A DNA stretch of 64,000 nt from the NCBI RefSeq assembly GCF_049347105.1, contig NZ_CP186334.1:5580001-5644000 (forward strand), read 5' to 3'. The notes under the pieces were generated by a model, which saw nothing but the letters and a program-made list of their open reading frames with translations, did not search any database and was not told the DNA's origin. Made by a program: the position numbers and the translations under genes. Numbering within the stretch: the first letter of the stretch is position 1; every line of letters begins with the position of its first letter. Positions 45,144 to 54,331 of the stretch are shown here, piece by piece. The DNA is from Gaoshiqia hydrogeniformans. Lineage in GTDB: Bacteria; Bacteroidota; Bacteroidia; Bacteroidales; Prolixibacteraceae.

Positions 45144-48100
45144 TTAAAATGATAGCTTTAAGTTCATGCCGTAGGTACGGGTCATGGGGAAAGAGCCGGC
45201 TTCAATGCCGTTAAAAACGTTCGTACCGGTCATCATACCGCCCTCGGGATCGAATTGTGGCCAATTGTCCCATGAAAAGAGATTTGTTGCAAACATAGCC
45301 ACATTTGCACCCTGAAGGAACCCAATTTTGTTGCAAATTTTGCCCGGCAACTGGTATTCCAGCCTTACTTCTTTCAGTTTCAGGAAAGATGTATCGAATG
45401 TATGGGCCTCGCCGTTATAACGATCTAACGCAAGTGCCTGATAATAAGTATAAATACTTTGCGTAACCGTATTATTGACCTGATATACACCTGAACCATC
45501 TTCATTGGTCGACACCAGGTTAACACCTTTGGCCACAATGCCGTCATAACGGCCTTCCAGCGAGTTCTTCAGTTTACCCTGGTATGACAGGATCCCATTA
45601 GTCACCGAGAACCGATTACCACCCCACTGGTAAGCGAACGACATGTTTAAGGTCAGATTTTTATAGCGGAACGAGGTATTTAGCCCTCCCCTCCAGTCGG
45701 GGTTAACCTTACCCAGGTAATTATCGGCTGTAGAGACCAACGACGGTAAGCCGGTGTTCGAATTGATCAGAACCTGCCCGGAACAATCGACTTTGTTCCC
45801 GTCTCCATCGATATAGTAAGAACCTTCCGGGGCTTTTTTGAGAGCAAAACCATATAACTTATGCATCTCTTCCCCTACGTAAGAATACACGTGCAACCTT
45901 CCGCCAATGGTGGTTCCCATGTCGGTTTCCAGCGGTTGTGCCGGATCCCAGCCATCCTGCAAGCTCACCAGCTTGTTGATGTTTTTTGACCAGTTGGCAT
46001 TGATATTCCAGGTAAAATCTCTGGTTTTTACGGGAGTTGCATTTAACGAAACCTCGATCCCTTTATTATTAATCTCACCGGCATTGATCTTCATTCCCGA
46101 TGCCCCAACAATGGGGTCGATGTCAACCGTTACAATCTGGTTTGTTGTAGATGAGTTGTACAAGGCTATATCAAATCCTAACCGGTTATTAAAGAATTTT
46201 GTATCCAGACCCAATTCCCAGCTTTCAACATTTTCAGGCTTTATCAATGGATTGGTGATGGTTGACGGAAGTGTATGTCCGCCACTGATTGAAGATGCTG
46301 AATAATATTGATCAAGCGAATACGGGTTGGTATCGTTACCGACATTTGCCCAGGACAGCCGAAGTTTCGCAAATGAAATGACCGGAGCATTCGACTTAAA
46401 ATCAAATACTTTGTCGAGCAAAACACTACCTGCAACAGACGGATAAAAATACGACCAGTTTCCCCTGGACAAAGTACTCGACCAGTCATTCCTCCCCGTA
46501 ATATCAAGGTAATACGTTTCATTCCATCCAAGCGACACAAATCCGTATAAACTATTGATCACCTTGGAACTCCTGTAATTCGTGGGATTAGGATTGATAC
46601 CCGAAGGAACATTGGAAGTGTGATAAACATCCGGAATATCCAACTCGTTAAGCTGAACGGTGTTACTCTTGTAATTGTTTGTCATATTATTGCCGCCAAT
46701 AGCGCCTGTAATAGACAAGCGGTCCTCCAGTTTCGTCGTTTGATATTTCAGTAAGAAATCGGAGTTCGCCTCGAAGTTAATCAGGGTCTGTTCCCGGTAG
46801 AAGCCGTTCTCCCAGCCAAAGGTCATTTTAGGTTTCCGTTGTGTACGGAATTCAACTCCCATATCCATTCCCGATTTAATATCGAGGGTAAGACCTTTGG
46901 CCAAATCAAAGGTAAACCCAACCGAACCAAAGACACGGTCTTTATCGGTTGAATTCAGTTCTTCGTAAAGCACCCGGTATGGGTTATATGAACCGGTTCC
47001 GGCAAAAACCAAGCTATTCCCGTTCTGAGAGATATTGGAATCTCTGTTAATCTTATTAAAACGTCCCTGAAAATACTCATTCTTCCAGTCATTCATCGAA
47101 TTGGAGTTATACCCCCACATCAAGTCATACATCACCGTCGTTTGGTGATAACCGGCCATTGGCATATTATCGCTGTCTGTACGATAATAGTTAACTTTCG
47201 AGTTAAATTTAATCCACTTATTGACAGGCGATTCAAATGAGAACGACATCGACTGTCTTTCGTAACCCGTATTCGGCAAAATCCACTCATTCCGGATGTC
47301 GGTTACCGAGAAACGGACATTTTGCCCCTGACCGTTACTTCCGCTGATCGACACCGAGTTGTTATAGGTAACTCCGGTCCTGAAGATTCCGGTAAACCAA
47401 TCATCCTGGTATACAAAAGGCGTTTTTTCAATCAGTCCTGTTTCCCAGTTTTTACCGGCATACTGATAACGGAGTTTATTCGGGTCGAATTTTTCACCCC
47501 AGGCATAACGTGAAATATTTCTCGGGGGATAATTGGTTGTTCCCACCAAATCGGGGTTCAAAGTCCAGAAATTGTATTCATTGAGTCCCATGTCACCACC
47601 AGATCCGTATTCTTTCTGAAAATCGGGCCAGTAACCTGCCTTTTCAATGACTACGGAAGAACTGACGGTTACGCCGATACCTTTGTCTTTTCGTCCTGAT
47701 TTTGTGGTGATCACAATGGCGCCGTTCGCTGCACGCGAACCGTACAGCGCGGTAGCAGCAGGCCCCTTCAATACGGTAACCGACTCGATATCATCGGGGT
47801 TAATGTCGCTGGCTCCATTCCCGTAGTCCACAGGAAAATCAGAACCGGAATTGGTATAACTACTGCTTGAAGACGTAGCGGTTGTTCCCGAGCGAACAGG
47901 AATCCCATCTACAACAAAAAGTGCCTCATTACTCCCGTAATTCAAGGATTGGTCGCCGCGAAGCGTAACGCGCACAGACCCGATCGGACCTGTGCTGGCC
48001 CCATTCATTGTCAGACCAGCCACTTTTCCTGACATCCCGTTTAACCAGTTTCGCGAAGCAACTTGCGTCAACTCTTCGCTATCCACTTTACTCACGGCGT

Positions 48101-48479
48101 ACCCAAGAGATTTTTGTTCGCGGGTTAAACCCAACGCGGTAACAACCACCCCTCCCAGTTCAACCGATTCTTCCTGCATGGTCACATTGATCACCGATTG
48201 GTTTCCAACCGGAACTTCCTGTTTCTGAAATCCAAGAAAATGAAACACCAGGACCGGATTATGACCGGAAACACTAAGGGTGTACTCACCATTCACATCG
48301 GTAATTGTACCAATCGTAGTCCCTTTTAATAAAACACTGGCTCCAATCACGGGAATCTGCCCGCCCGTTTCAAATACGGTTCCTTTTATCTGCCTGCTCT
48401 GTGCCATGGCGGGCAGTGTTGCCACCAAAAACAACAAGAAGGTCGAAAGGAGAATCTTTAGCTTTGATTTTAAGTTCAT
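45144..48479 (-). CDS. SusC-like TonB-dependent transporter without STN domain
   Basis: Outer-membrane active importer, 1111 residues. The signal peptide (ending LPAMAQ) is followed directly by a carboxypeptidase-regulatory-like domain (about 27-105, GTVFETGGQIPVIGASVLLK), a plug (about 110-250, RVTLRGDQSLNYGSNEALFV and ALYGSRAANGAIVITTK) and a barrel ending RTYGMNLKLSF. Unlike the two other SusC proteins in the window it has no STN domain and no FecR/sigma genes nearby. Control is therefore more likely through the GlpR-type regulator at 52455. It lies between the phosphoesterase and SusD3 genes with gaps of 36 and 19 bases. Confidence 0.93.
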   Translation of the reverse strand: MNLKSKLKILLSTFLLFLVATLPAMAQSRQIKGTVFETGGQIPVIGASVLLKGTTIGTITDVNGEYTLSVSGHNPVLVFHFLGFQKQEVPVGNQSVINVTMQEESVELGGVVVTALGLTREQKSLGYAVSKVDSEELTQVASRNWLNGMSGKVAGLTMNGASTGPIGSVRVTLRGDQSLNYGSNEALFVVDGIPVRSGTTATSSSSSYTNSGSDFPVDYGNGASDINPDDIESVTVLKGPAATALYGSRAANGAIVITTKSGRKDKGIGVTVSSSVVIEKAGYWPDFQKEYGSGGDMGLNEYNFWTLNPDLVGTTNYPPRNISRYAWGEKFDPNKLRYQYAGKNWETGLIEKTPFVYQDDWFTGIFRTGVTYNNSVSISGSNGQGQNVRFSVTDIRNEWILPNTGYERQSMSFSFESPVNKWIKFNSKVNYYRTDSDNMPMAGYHQTTVMYDLMWGYNSNSMNDWKNEYFQGRFNKINRDSNISQNGNSLVFAGTGSYNPYRVLYEELNSTDKDRVFGSVGFTFDLAKGLTLDIKSGMDMGVEFRTQRKPKMTFGWENGFYREQTLINFEANSDFLLKYQTTKLEDRLSITGAIGGNNMTNNYKSNTVQLNELDIPDVYHTSNVPSGINPNPTNYRSSKVINSLYGFVSLGWNETYYLDITGRNDWSSTLSRGNWSYFYPSVAGSVLLDKVFDFKSNAPVISFAKLRLSWANVGNDTNPYSLDQYYSASSISGGHTLPSTITNPLIKPENVESWELGLDTKFFNNRLGFDIALYNSSTTNQIVTVDIDPIVGASGMKINAGEINNKGIEVSLNATPVKTRDFTWNINANWSKNINKLVSLQDGWDPAQPLETDMGTTIGGRLHVYSYVGEEMHKLYGFALKKAPEGSYYIDGDGNKVDCSGQVLINSNTGLPSLVSTADNYLGKVNPDWRGGLNTSFRYKNLTLNMSFAYQWGGNRFSVTNGILSYQGKLKNSLEGRYDGIVAKGVNLVSTNEDGSGVYQVNNTVTQSIYTYYQALALDRYNGEAHTFDTSFLKLKEVRLEYQLPGKICNKIGFLQGANVAMFATNLFSWDNWPQFDPEGGMMTGTNVFNGIEAGSFPMTRTYGMNLKLSF

Positions 48480-48515
48480 AAGTCAGTTATTAAAGTTATT
48501 GTAAGAAAATAGTGG

Positions 48516-50549
48516 TTATTTCATTAAATAGGTAAATGGCTTAGGGCGCGTCATCGTTTCGGTATAGACATTCCCGAACCGATCGGTCACCTTAATCTCC
48601 AGCGTAGAGTTTGGACTTGACGCCGTAACCTTAAACATATGGGCCGTGGCGCCGGTAACAAACGAATCGGTTGGAACAGCGCCTACATTTAAGCGTTTGG
48701 CTTCGTATGAGATGATATGCAGCGGATCGAGCGCAGATACGCGCGTCACAGTCAGCGGGTTGGCTCCCTCTTTGACTTCCACTTTCCACTGGCTGTCGTA
48801 ACCCCACACATTGATTAAAACTTCGTTATTGCTGTTCGGACTGGCATAAACGCCGGCGTATGGAGCTAATGCTGCATCAGTTGAGTTCGGTGCATAAGTT
48901 GCCGCTGTTATATAAACGGTGTTCAAATCGTATGAACGGAACTGATAATTCTTTTCATAGCCGATACTTTTGTAATACCATTTCATGTCCCGGTCATTAA
49001 TCTCCCATATCCCATAGCCACCGGGGCTGCCGTCTTTACAAATATGATTTCCGGCATAGCCGGTTCTGCCCGTCCACCACCAGGTTGCACAAACGGCGGC
49101 GGTATTGTGTTCCATCAACGACTGACTGCCTTCTACCGAATAATTGATGTGCGTATGACCGCTCAGAACGTGTACATTGGAAAAATCCTGCAATAAGGTT
49201 GCCAAGGCGCTGCCATTATTTAATGCAAAGCCATTTACCTGATTTCCGTTGGCATCGAGAGTCGGATTCCGGTAAAGCGGGGTGTGCATACCAATCACAA
49301 TCGGGGTGCTCTTATCGGTAATGGTCGCCAAATCTTTTTGCAGCCAGGCCATCTGATCGGCAACAACGACGTCGTTATAATTGCGCTGTCCGAGTACGCC
49401 CTGAGAACCGCCGGTATTGATGTATTCCACGTTATCCAATACCACATAATGAACATTTCCCAGGTTAAATGAGTAGTATGTCGGGCCGATAATATTCTTA
49501 TAGGTATTCTCGGCAAACCAGTCGCCTGCATAATACGGATCATTGTCGTGGTTGCCCATCAGGTTAAAAACGGTACAGTTAATTTTATTCATCTGGGTCA
49601 GGTACTGGTTTAGGGCAAAGTTGTTATCGTACCAATACACATCCCAGGTCATATCGCCAAGCGTTAAGCCATACACTTTGGTCCCGCTGGCCTGATAGGC
49701 GCTGATGATGGCATTCACATCGTTCAGGAATCCCTGGCTAAACTGAGCCAAATCATCATTCCGGTTAGCCAGATGCCAGTCGGCCAGGGTAAGAACAACA
49801 TGTTTGCTGTTGTCTGCCCTGATCAATGAGAAATCTTTTTGTTCGACCGTACTTCCACCGGCAAGTTTTTTGAAGAACTGCGGGAAATTGTTGTTCGCGG
49901 GAACCTCGTAATTCCCCGGAACCGAAATAAACACATACCCATTCTTCTTTTGCGAAGGGAGATAATATACGCCGTTCTGGTCGGTCTTGGTCAGCTCGTA
50001 ACCATCCGATACCACCACATCCGGAATACCGGCCCCATCGCAATACACAACCCCTTTGACGGTCATTCCGGCTTTATCCGGAATATTGGTATTGGCCACC
50101 AGGTTTAACATGAACGACCCCAACAGCAGGCTGTCGGTACCCCTCGAAACCGTAATTTTATAACTTCCGGAACTGATTGCCCCAGGTAACGAAAACGTTG
50201 CTGTTTGTTCGGTGACTGATTTCACAGCAGCAGAATACACTTTTGTTGCATCGGAAGACGAAGTCAGGCTGATCTGATCGCCAACCCGGAACCCTTTCCC
50301 GCTAATCGTAACATCGCCTCCCGATGCAATATCCAGGGTCGACGGAATGGAAACGCCTGTAATACTAAGCCCGCTTTCAACTTCAATAGGATCATCATCG
50401 CTGCAACTATTAAACGTTGTCCCAAGTCCCACGAAAGCCAGGATTACCATTAACATCACCCAAGGTGTTTTCAGATGGGGCCGTCCCAAAAACTTCGGAT
50501 TCCATCCAAATGTTGTTGTTCGTTTCGTCATAAATTGTAGGTTATTCAT
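48516..50549 (-). CDS. Calcineurin-like phosphoesterase lipoprotein with IPT, N- and C-accessory domains
   Basis: A surface or periplasmic metallophosphoesterase of about 677 residues. Order: membrane segment and lipobox (VMLMVILAFVGLGTTF then NSC), IPT/TIG-like domain (about 60-150), MetallophosN-like domain (about 155-235, KGVVYCDGAGIPDVVVSDG), catalytic domain (about 245-480) and a MetallophosC-like domain (about 510-670). All metal ligands are visible: ADWH, GDMTWD, GNHDND, GMHTPL and GHTH. Likely substrate is a phosphodiester or phosphomonoester released from lipids or teichoic-like polymers. The start at 50549 is preferred; 50531 is also possible. It sits between GDPD and SusC3. Confidence 0.85.
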   Translation of the reverse strand: MNNLQFMTKRTTTFGWNPKFLGRPHLKTPWVMLMVILAFVGLGTTFNSCSDDDPIEVESGLSITGVSIPSTLDIASGGDVTISGKGFRVGDQISLTSSSDATKVYSAAVKSVTEQTATFSLPGAISSGSYKITVSRGTDSLLLGSFMLNLVANTNIPDKAGMTVKGVVYCDGAGIPDVVVSDGYELTKTDQNGVYYLPSQKKNGYVFISVPGNYEVPANNNFPQFFKKLAGGSTVEQKDFSLIRADNSKHVVLTLADWHLANRNDDLAQFSQGFLNDVNAIISAYQASGTKVYGLTLGDMTWDVYWYDNNFALNQYLTQMNKINCTVFNLMGNHDNDPYYAGDWFAENTYKNIIGPTYYSFNLGNVHYVVLDNVEYINTGGSQGVLGQRNYNDVVVADQMAWLQKDLATITDKSTPIVIGMHTPLYRNPTLDANGNQVNGFALNNGSALATLLQDFSNVHVLSGHTHINYSVEGSQSLMEHNTAAVCATWWWTGRTGYAGNHICKDGSPGGYGIWEINDRDMKWYYKSIGYEKNYQFRSYDLNTVYITAATYAPNSTDAALAPYAGVYASPNSNNEVLINVWGYDSQWKVEVKEGANPLTVTRVSALDPLHIISYEAKRLNVGAVPTDSFVTGATAHMFKVTASSPNSTLEIKVTDRFGNVYTETMTRPKPFTYLMK

Positions 50550-50603
50550 TATTGTTTCTAAATTCAGTTTCAATCGTATTTCGGACAATCCTGTTTATGT
50601 CCA

Positions 50604-51881
50604 TTAATTGGTATATCCTAATCGTTTCAACACAGCCTTTGCCGACTTAGCGCCTTTCCGGTTCTGGTAACAAAGCGACAGGTCTGACCTGTTGGTAAAG
50701 CCACCATCAATAAACATATCAGGATGAGGAATATAGCCATCCTTCGCTTTCCGCCGGGGGTTATCGAAGAACGATTGGTCTTTTTTATAAAAGTAGTCGC
50801 CGCCGTATTCTTTCAGCTGGCTCATCGTATCAAACGAATAGGCATGTATGATCAGTCCCGCCTGGTGATATAATTCACACATCCAGGGCTTCGTAAAATC
50901 ATAGTAATTATTGGGAGGACCACCGATTGACGGCCCGATAAACTGAAAATTATTGAAAACAGCAAAATCAATACAATCGATCAGAGCCTGGCGGGTGGTG
51001 TCCTTTAAGCTCCCTTTCGATATTAAGAAACATTTGGGGATGCCACTCAGATATTTTTCGAGATTAACAGCGCTTTCGCGCGAGAAAGTTTGCAGAATAA
51101 CTCTTCCCTCTGTATTTGCAACATCAACCCGGCCCTTGTGCGTTTCAATAAGCTTGGGATTACCGGTCGTCAGCCATCCCAATTCGTTTAATTGTTTTGC
51201 CAAGACTTTTTCAATTCCCGGAAACAATTCAGGATTTTTTGTCTCCACATAAATTCCGGGCCGATTGCCGTTATCTTCCGGATCCTTCTTAAAAGAATAG
51301 CGTCCGTCCCAGATCCCGTCTGCATTCAGTTCCCGGAGAGGTTCGCCTGATCCATCGCGTTCAATACAATAACCTTCGGCAATTTTAACCACCTCTTCAA
51401 GCGTTGTGATTTTTTGTCCTTCAAATTGCCTGCAGGCCCGATCCGGATTCTTCGTATTAAACCACGATCCGGCATCCAACATCCTCAGTTCTTTCAAGGT
51501 AAATGCGCTTACCGGTAAATTTTCCCGGCCGGGAAAAACCTGAGCGATATTTGTTGTCCTTTTCAGATTGACATCATGTAAGGCAATTAACACACTGTCT
51601 TTTGTCATTTGCAAATCCAGTTCAAGGTAGTCAGCCCCGATGTTCCGGGCCCAACGATAGGCTGCTTCAGTTTCTTCGGGAGTCCAGTAGGTACTGCCCC
51701 GGTGAGCAATGACGGGATGAGGCTTCACATAGCGACTGATTTCTCCTGACTGGTTTGCCGGCGCTAAATCCAAACGTTCAATCCGGCGAAACACATCATC
51801 CGAACCGTAAACAGCAAACAAGTCGTTCGCAGAACATACCATAATAACGAACAGCGACAGCAGGAACAGATCCTTTTTCAT
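50604..51881 (-). CDS. glpQ: Periplasmic glycerophosphodiester phosphodiesterase
   Basis: Hydrolyses glycerophosphodiesters (deacylated phospholipids) to sn-glycerol-3-phosphate plus an alcohol. The 425-residue protein has a signal peptide (MKKDLFLLSLFVIMVCSANDLFA), then the TIM barrel with the catalytic and metal motifs VIAHRGSTYWTPEET (HRG), YLELDLQMTKDSVLIALHD (ExD and HD), plus IYVETKNP and VILQTFS further on. Length and motifs fit GlpQ rather than the cytoplasmic UgpQ. An upstream ATG eight codons earlier is less likely. First gene of the ten-gene operon; product G3P would enter through GlpT. Confidence 0.92.
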   Translation of the reverse strand: MKKDLFLLSLFVIMVCSANDLFAVYGSDDVFRRIERLDLAPANQSGEISRYVKPHPVIAHRGSTYWTPEETEAAYRWARNIGADYLELDLQMTKDSVLIALHDVNLKRTTNIAQVFPGRENLPVSAFTLKELRMLDAGSWFNTKNPDRACRQFEGQKITTLEEVVKIAEGYCIERDGSGEPLRELNADGIWDGRYSFKKDPEDNGNRPGIYVETKNPELFPGIEKVLAKQLNELGWLTTGNPKLIETHKGRVDVANTEGRVILQTFSRESAVNLEKYLSGIPKCFLISKGSLKDTTRQALIDCIDFAVFNNFQFIGPSIGGPPNNYYDFTKPWMCELYHQAGLIIHAYSFDTMSQLKEYGGDYFYKKDQSFFDNPRRKAKDGYIPHPDMFIDGGFTNRSDLSLCYQNRKGAKSAKAVLKRLGYTN

Positions 51882-52066
51882 CGTACAATTTTCAGTTTTT
51901 TTCATTCTCCATTCATCCTCAGCAAACTAGCACACTCCAAATAAGGGCAAAGCCTAAAACTCCGAAAAATTTCAGCCTCAGTTTCACTTATGTTTACATA
52001 TTCTTTTTATATTATTCACTTCACGTTCTCTTTGTTGTGAAAGATAGTATTAATATGAAATAAAAA

Positions 52067-52085
52067 CAAATATTTCGAAATATTT
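52067..52085. promoter_or_regulatory. Candidate GlpR operator upstream of the glycerophosphodiester operon
   Basis: AAATATTTCGAAATATTT (52068-52085) is a perfect 18-base palindrome. The stretch CAAATATTTCGAAA (52067-52080) recurs as CAAATATTTTGAAA at 55971-55984 upstream of the second glpD. It lies 186 bases before the GDPD start and is shared by two units expected to answer to the same regulator. Confidence 0.5.
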
Positions 52086-52423
52086 CCGAATCAAAAATGA
52101 TATTTCTCAAACAATGTAGCCCTCCGTTCATGTGTGAAAACATTTCGTCGTGATCTCCGGGCTCAAATCGCCACCCGATTGCTTCTTTTCTCAGCACAAA
52201 TCATTGCGCATGAACATCGGACCTTCGAACGACTCCGCAAAGAACAGGCATGCAGATTACAAATCAATTAAGAATCAGTTATTCTTACATTACGCTTCGT
52301 CCTTGCATAAAGGGCAAAATGTATCACTTCCGGGTTCCGCAAAAAAGCGCCGGCTGAAGCTCCGAAAAAAACAGACACCAAAAAGTACTTCGTTCTTTTT
52401 CTTACAATTGCCGGTATTTTTCA

Positions 52424-52431
52424 TACTTTTG
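52424..52431 (+). promoter_or_regulatory. -7 box for glpR
   Basis: TACTTTTG matches TAnnTTTG exactly, with the start codon 23 bases further on, giving a short leader. A TTG lies at 52408-52410, but the spacing is shorter than usual. Confidence 0.45.
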
Positions 52432-52454
52432 AGGAAAATTATCATTTCACCATT

Positions 52455-53216
52455 ATGATTACATCACAACGTCACAAGTACATCCTTGAGAAAGTTGCCC
52501 AAAAGGGATTTGTATCGGTATCAGAACTCGGTGAAGAGTTAAACGTTTCGACAGTAACAATCCGAAAGGATCTGAAAGCGCTTGAAGAAAGAAAACTACT
52601 ATACAAGACCCACGGTGGCGCCAGTTCGATTGATCCTTACATCAACGACAGGCCTGTTAATCTGAAAGAAGGTATTGAAGTAGAACAAAAAGAGCTGATT
52701 GCCAAAAAAGCAGCAGAACTGGTGATGCCGAATGATTCGATTATCATTGCCTCGGGCACCACGGTATTGGCGCTGGCCAAAGCTTTACATCCCGACCGGA
52801 ACCTGACGGTTCTGACAAGCGCCATGAATGTGACCCTGGCGCTCCTGCAACACGAGAACATTGAGGTGGTACAGCTAGGCGGTATTGTAAGGAAAAGCTC
52901 ATCATCTGTTGTCGGGCATTATGCCGAAAGCATGCTTCAGAATTTTGCCTGCAGCAAGCTCTTTCTCGGAGTTGACGGCATTGACCTGGATTTTGGCCTG
53001 ACCACAACAAATTTAATGGAAGCCCAGCTCAATCAGCAGATGATGAAAATTGCCCAAAAGGTGGTGGTGATTGCCGATGCGACCAAGTTCGGGAAGAAAG
53101 GTTTTGGCAAAATCTGCGATCTGGATAAAGTTGATATTATTATTACAGACAAAAGAATTCCCGAGCCTTTTGTGAAAAAAACAGAAGAACTCGGGATTCA
53201 GCTATTCATCGTCTGA
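52455..53216 (+). CDS. glpR: DeoR/GlpR-family transcription regulator
   Basis: Sugar-phosphate-responsive repressor of the DeoR family, 253 residues. The winged helix-turn-helix is at about 4-55 (RHKYILEKVAQKGFVSVSEL, LNVSTVTIRKDLKALEER, THGGA). The DeoR sensor domain (about 75-235) has the isomerase-like fold motifs IASGTTVLALAKAL, VVQLGGIVRKSSSSVVG and LFLGVDGIDLDFGLTT. Genomic place between two glycerol-phosphate units makes glycerol-3-phosphate the likely effector, as for E. coli GlpR, although DeoR relatives for other sugars look similar. It would control the divergent GDPD operon and the second glpD. A terminator follows. Confidence 0.88.
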   Translation: MITSQRHKYILEKVAQKGFVSVSELGEELNVSTVTIRKDLKALEERKLLYKTHGGASSIDPYINDRPVNLKEGIEVEQKELIAKKAAELVMPNDSIIIASGTTVLALAKALHPDRNLTVLTSAMNVTLALLQHENIEVVQLGGIVRKSSSSVVGHYAESMLQNFACSKLFLGVDGIDLDFGLTTTNLMEAQLNQQMMKIAQKVVVIADATKFGKKGFGKICDLDKVDIIITDKRIPEPFVKKTEELGIQLFIV

Positions 53217-53232
53217 CAGTGTTTTTATTTTG

Positions 53233-53287
53233 AAACCGGCCTGAAACGAAAGGTTTAAAATTCAACACATTTGCGTCGTGCCGGTTT
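53233..53287 (+). terminator. Terminator after glpR
   Basis: AAACCGGC (53233-53240) pairs with GCCGGTTT (53280-53287), followed on the plus strand by TCTTTTCTTTC. The long loop reduces certainty. It lies between convergent glpR and the HAD phosphatase gene. Confidence 0.5.
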
Positions 53288-53307
53288 TCTTTTCTTTCGG
53301 AAAGTAA

Positions 53308-54237
53308 TCATTTCGGATTAGACTTATTTTTCCTGATCTTCCAGGCTTCGGTGTGAAATGTCACACGGGGGTCGGCCACATCGTTACAGTTTACAATCAA
53401 TGCGCCTTCTTTTTCCCAATACGACTTCACGGTGTGTCCGCTCATCGGGCCGTCTTCGACTCCCCTCACCGTCTCATCATCAGGGTTTACAATAATCTTT
53501 AAGCCCACCGACTGGTTCAACATATCCATGTCGCCGCGGCTGTTGCCACCTACAATCAGCGGATGCGCCTTAATGAAGGTTTCAATCGTGTGCGCTTTCC
53601 CGTCATCCTGGGGAATCGGAAGAATAATTTCGCCGGTGGTTTTTCCATCAGCTACCACGCTTTTGGCGCCAACCACATGGATTGCAGAAAGGCCCAATTC
53701 TTCGGCAACAAATTTCTGATACAGCAATTCCGGGGAAGCCGTCAAAATCCAGACTTCAAAACCATATTCTTTCAGATTGGCAATCAGCTCTTTCATTTCC
53801 GGGTAGAATTTTCCTTTGTAGGACTTCCGGTAACAATTATATCCGATCATTTCAATTTCTTCGGGTGAAAGTCCGGCCAGAAAATGAACGCGATCCTCAA
53901 CATAAACCTTACCTACATTATCTCCGTTTTTGACCATTCGGTCCAAAATAGCCAGTTTTTCTTTCGCCTCGCGGTCATTTCTTTTTTTCAGCGCTTCGTC
54001 GGCGTACTGATAAAGCGCCTCATCAGCCAAATAAAAAGGAACCTGACCGAAGGTTGTTCCGTCGCAATCGAACACGGAAACTTTCCTTTCCTTCATCGGC
54101 AAGGTCGAGTTTAAAAAACTCTCCAGCTTGTCATTCACCGAGTCCGGCCAACCTTTAACCGGACGAAACGTTTGTGCCTGCACCGCTTGCAACAAGCACA
54201 CAATCAATAGAGAACAGATCAGTGATACTTTTTTCAT
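53308..54237 (-). CDS. Periplasmic HAD-family phosphatase (phosphoserine phosphatase-like fold)
   Basis: A 309-residue exported phosphatase with signal peptide MKKVSLICSLLIVCLLQAVQAQ. HAD motifs are clear: motif I VSVFDCDGTTFGQ (about 53-65), motif II VWILTASPELL (about 168-178), and motif IV GGNSRGDMDML (about 236-246). The helical cap (about 75-155) resembles that of phosphoserine and phosphorylcholine phosphatases. Next to glpD2 and downstream of it (94-base gap), it may release phosphate from phosphocholine, phosphoethanolamine or glycerol phosphate in the periplasm. That substrate is inferred from context. Confidence 0.82.
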   Translation of the reverse strand: MKKVSLICSLLIVCLLQAVQAQTFRPVKGWPDSVNDKLESFLNSTLPMKERKVSVFDCDGTTFGQVPFYLADEALYQYADEALKKRNDREAKEKLAILDRMVKNGDNVGKVYVEDRVHFLAGLSPEEIEMIGYNCYRKSYKGKFYPEMKELIANLKEYGFEVWILTASPELLYQKFVAEELGLSAIHVVGAKSVVADGKTTGEIILPIPQDDGKAHTIETFIKAHPLIVGGNSRGDMDMLNQSVGLKIIVNPDDETVRGVEDGPMSGHTVKSYWEKEGALIVNCNDVADPRVTFHTEAWKIRKNKSNPK

Positions 54238-54331
54238 CGTCTTTGTTTTTCTTTATTTCAGGTGAAAATTAAGTTTTGCCTAAGGCTGATGAATTTAACA
54301 GATATTTTTGTGTCATTCAAATTTTGCCGCC

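Larger units (their letters stand above)
51882..52454. promoter_or_regulatory. Divergent control region between GDPD operon and glpR
   Basis: A 573-base region, very A+T-rich near 51955-52120, with no convincing gene; a 102-codon frame at 52150-52458 looks unlike protein and covers promoter signals. It contains the palindrome at 52068 and the -7 box at 52424. The GDPD promoter should lie between 51882 and 52068, but I find no exact box there. Confidence 0.5.

Noticed and set aside
52150..52458. 102-codon frame before glpR
   Set aside because: Overlaps the -7 box and start of glpR, has no family likeness and is low in complexity at its C-terminus.
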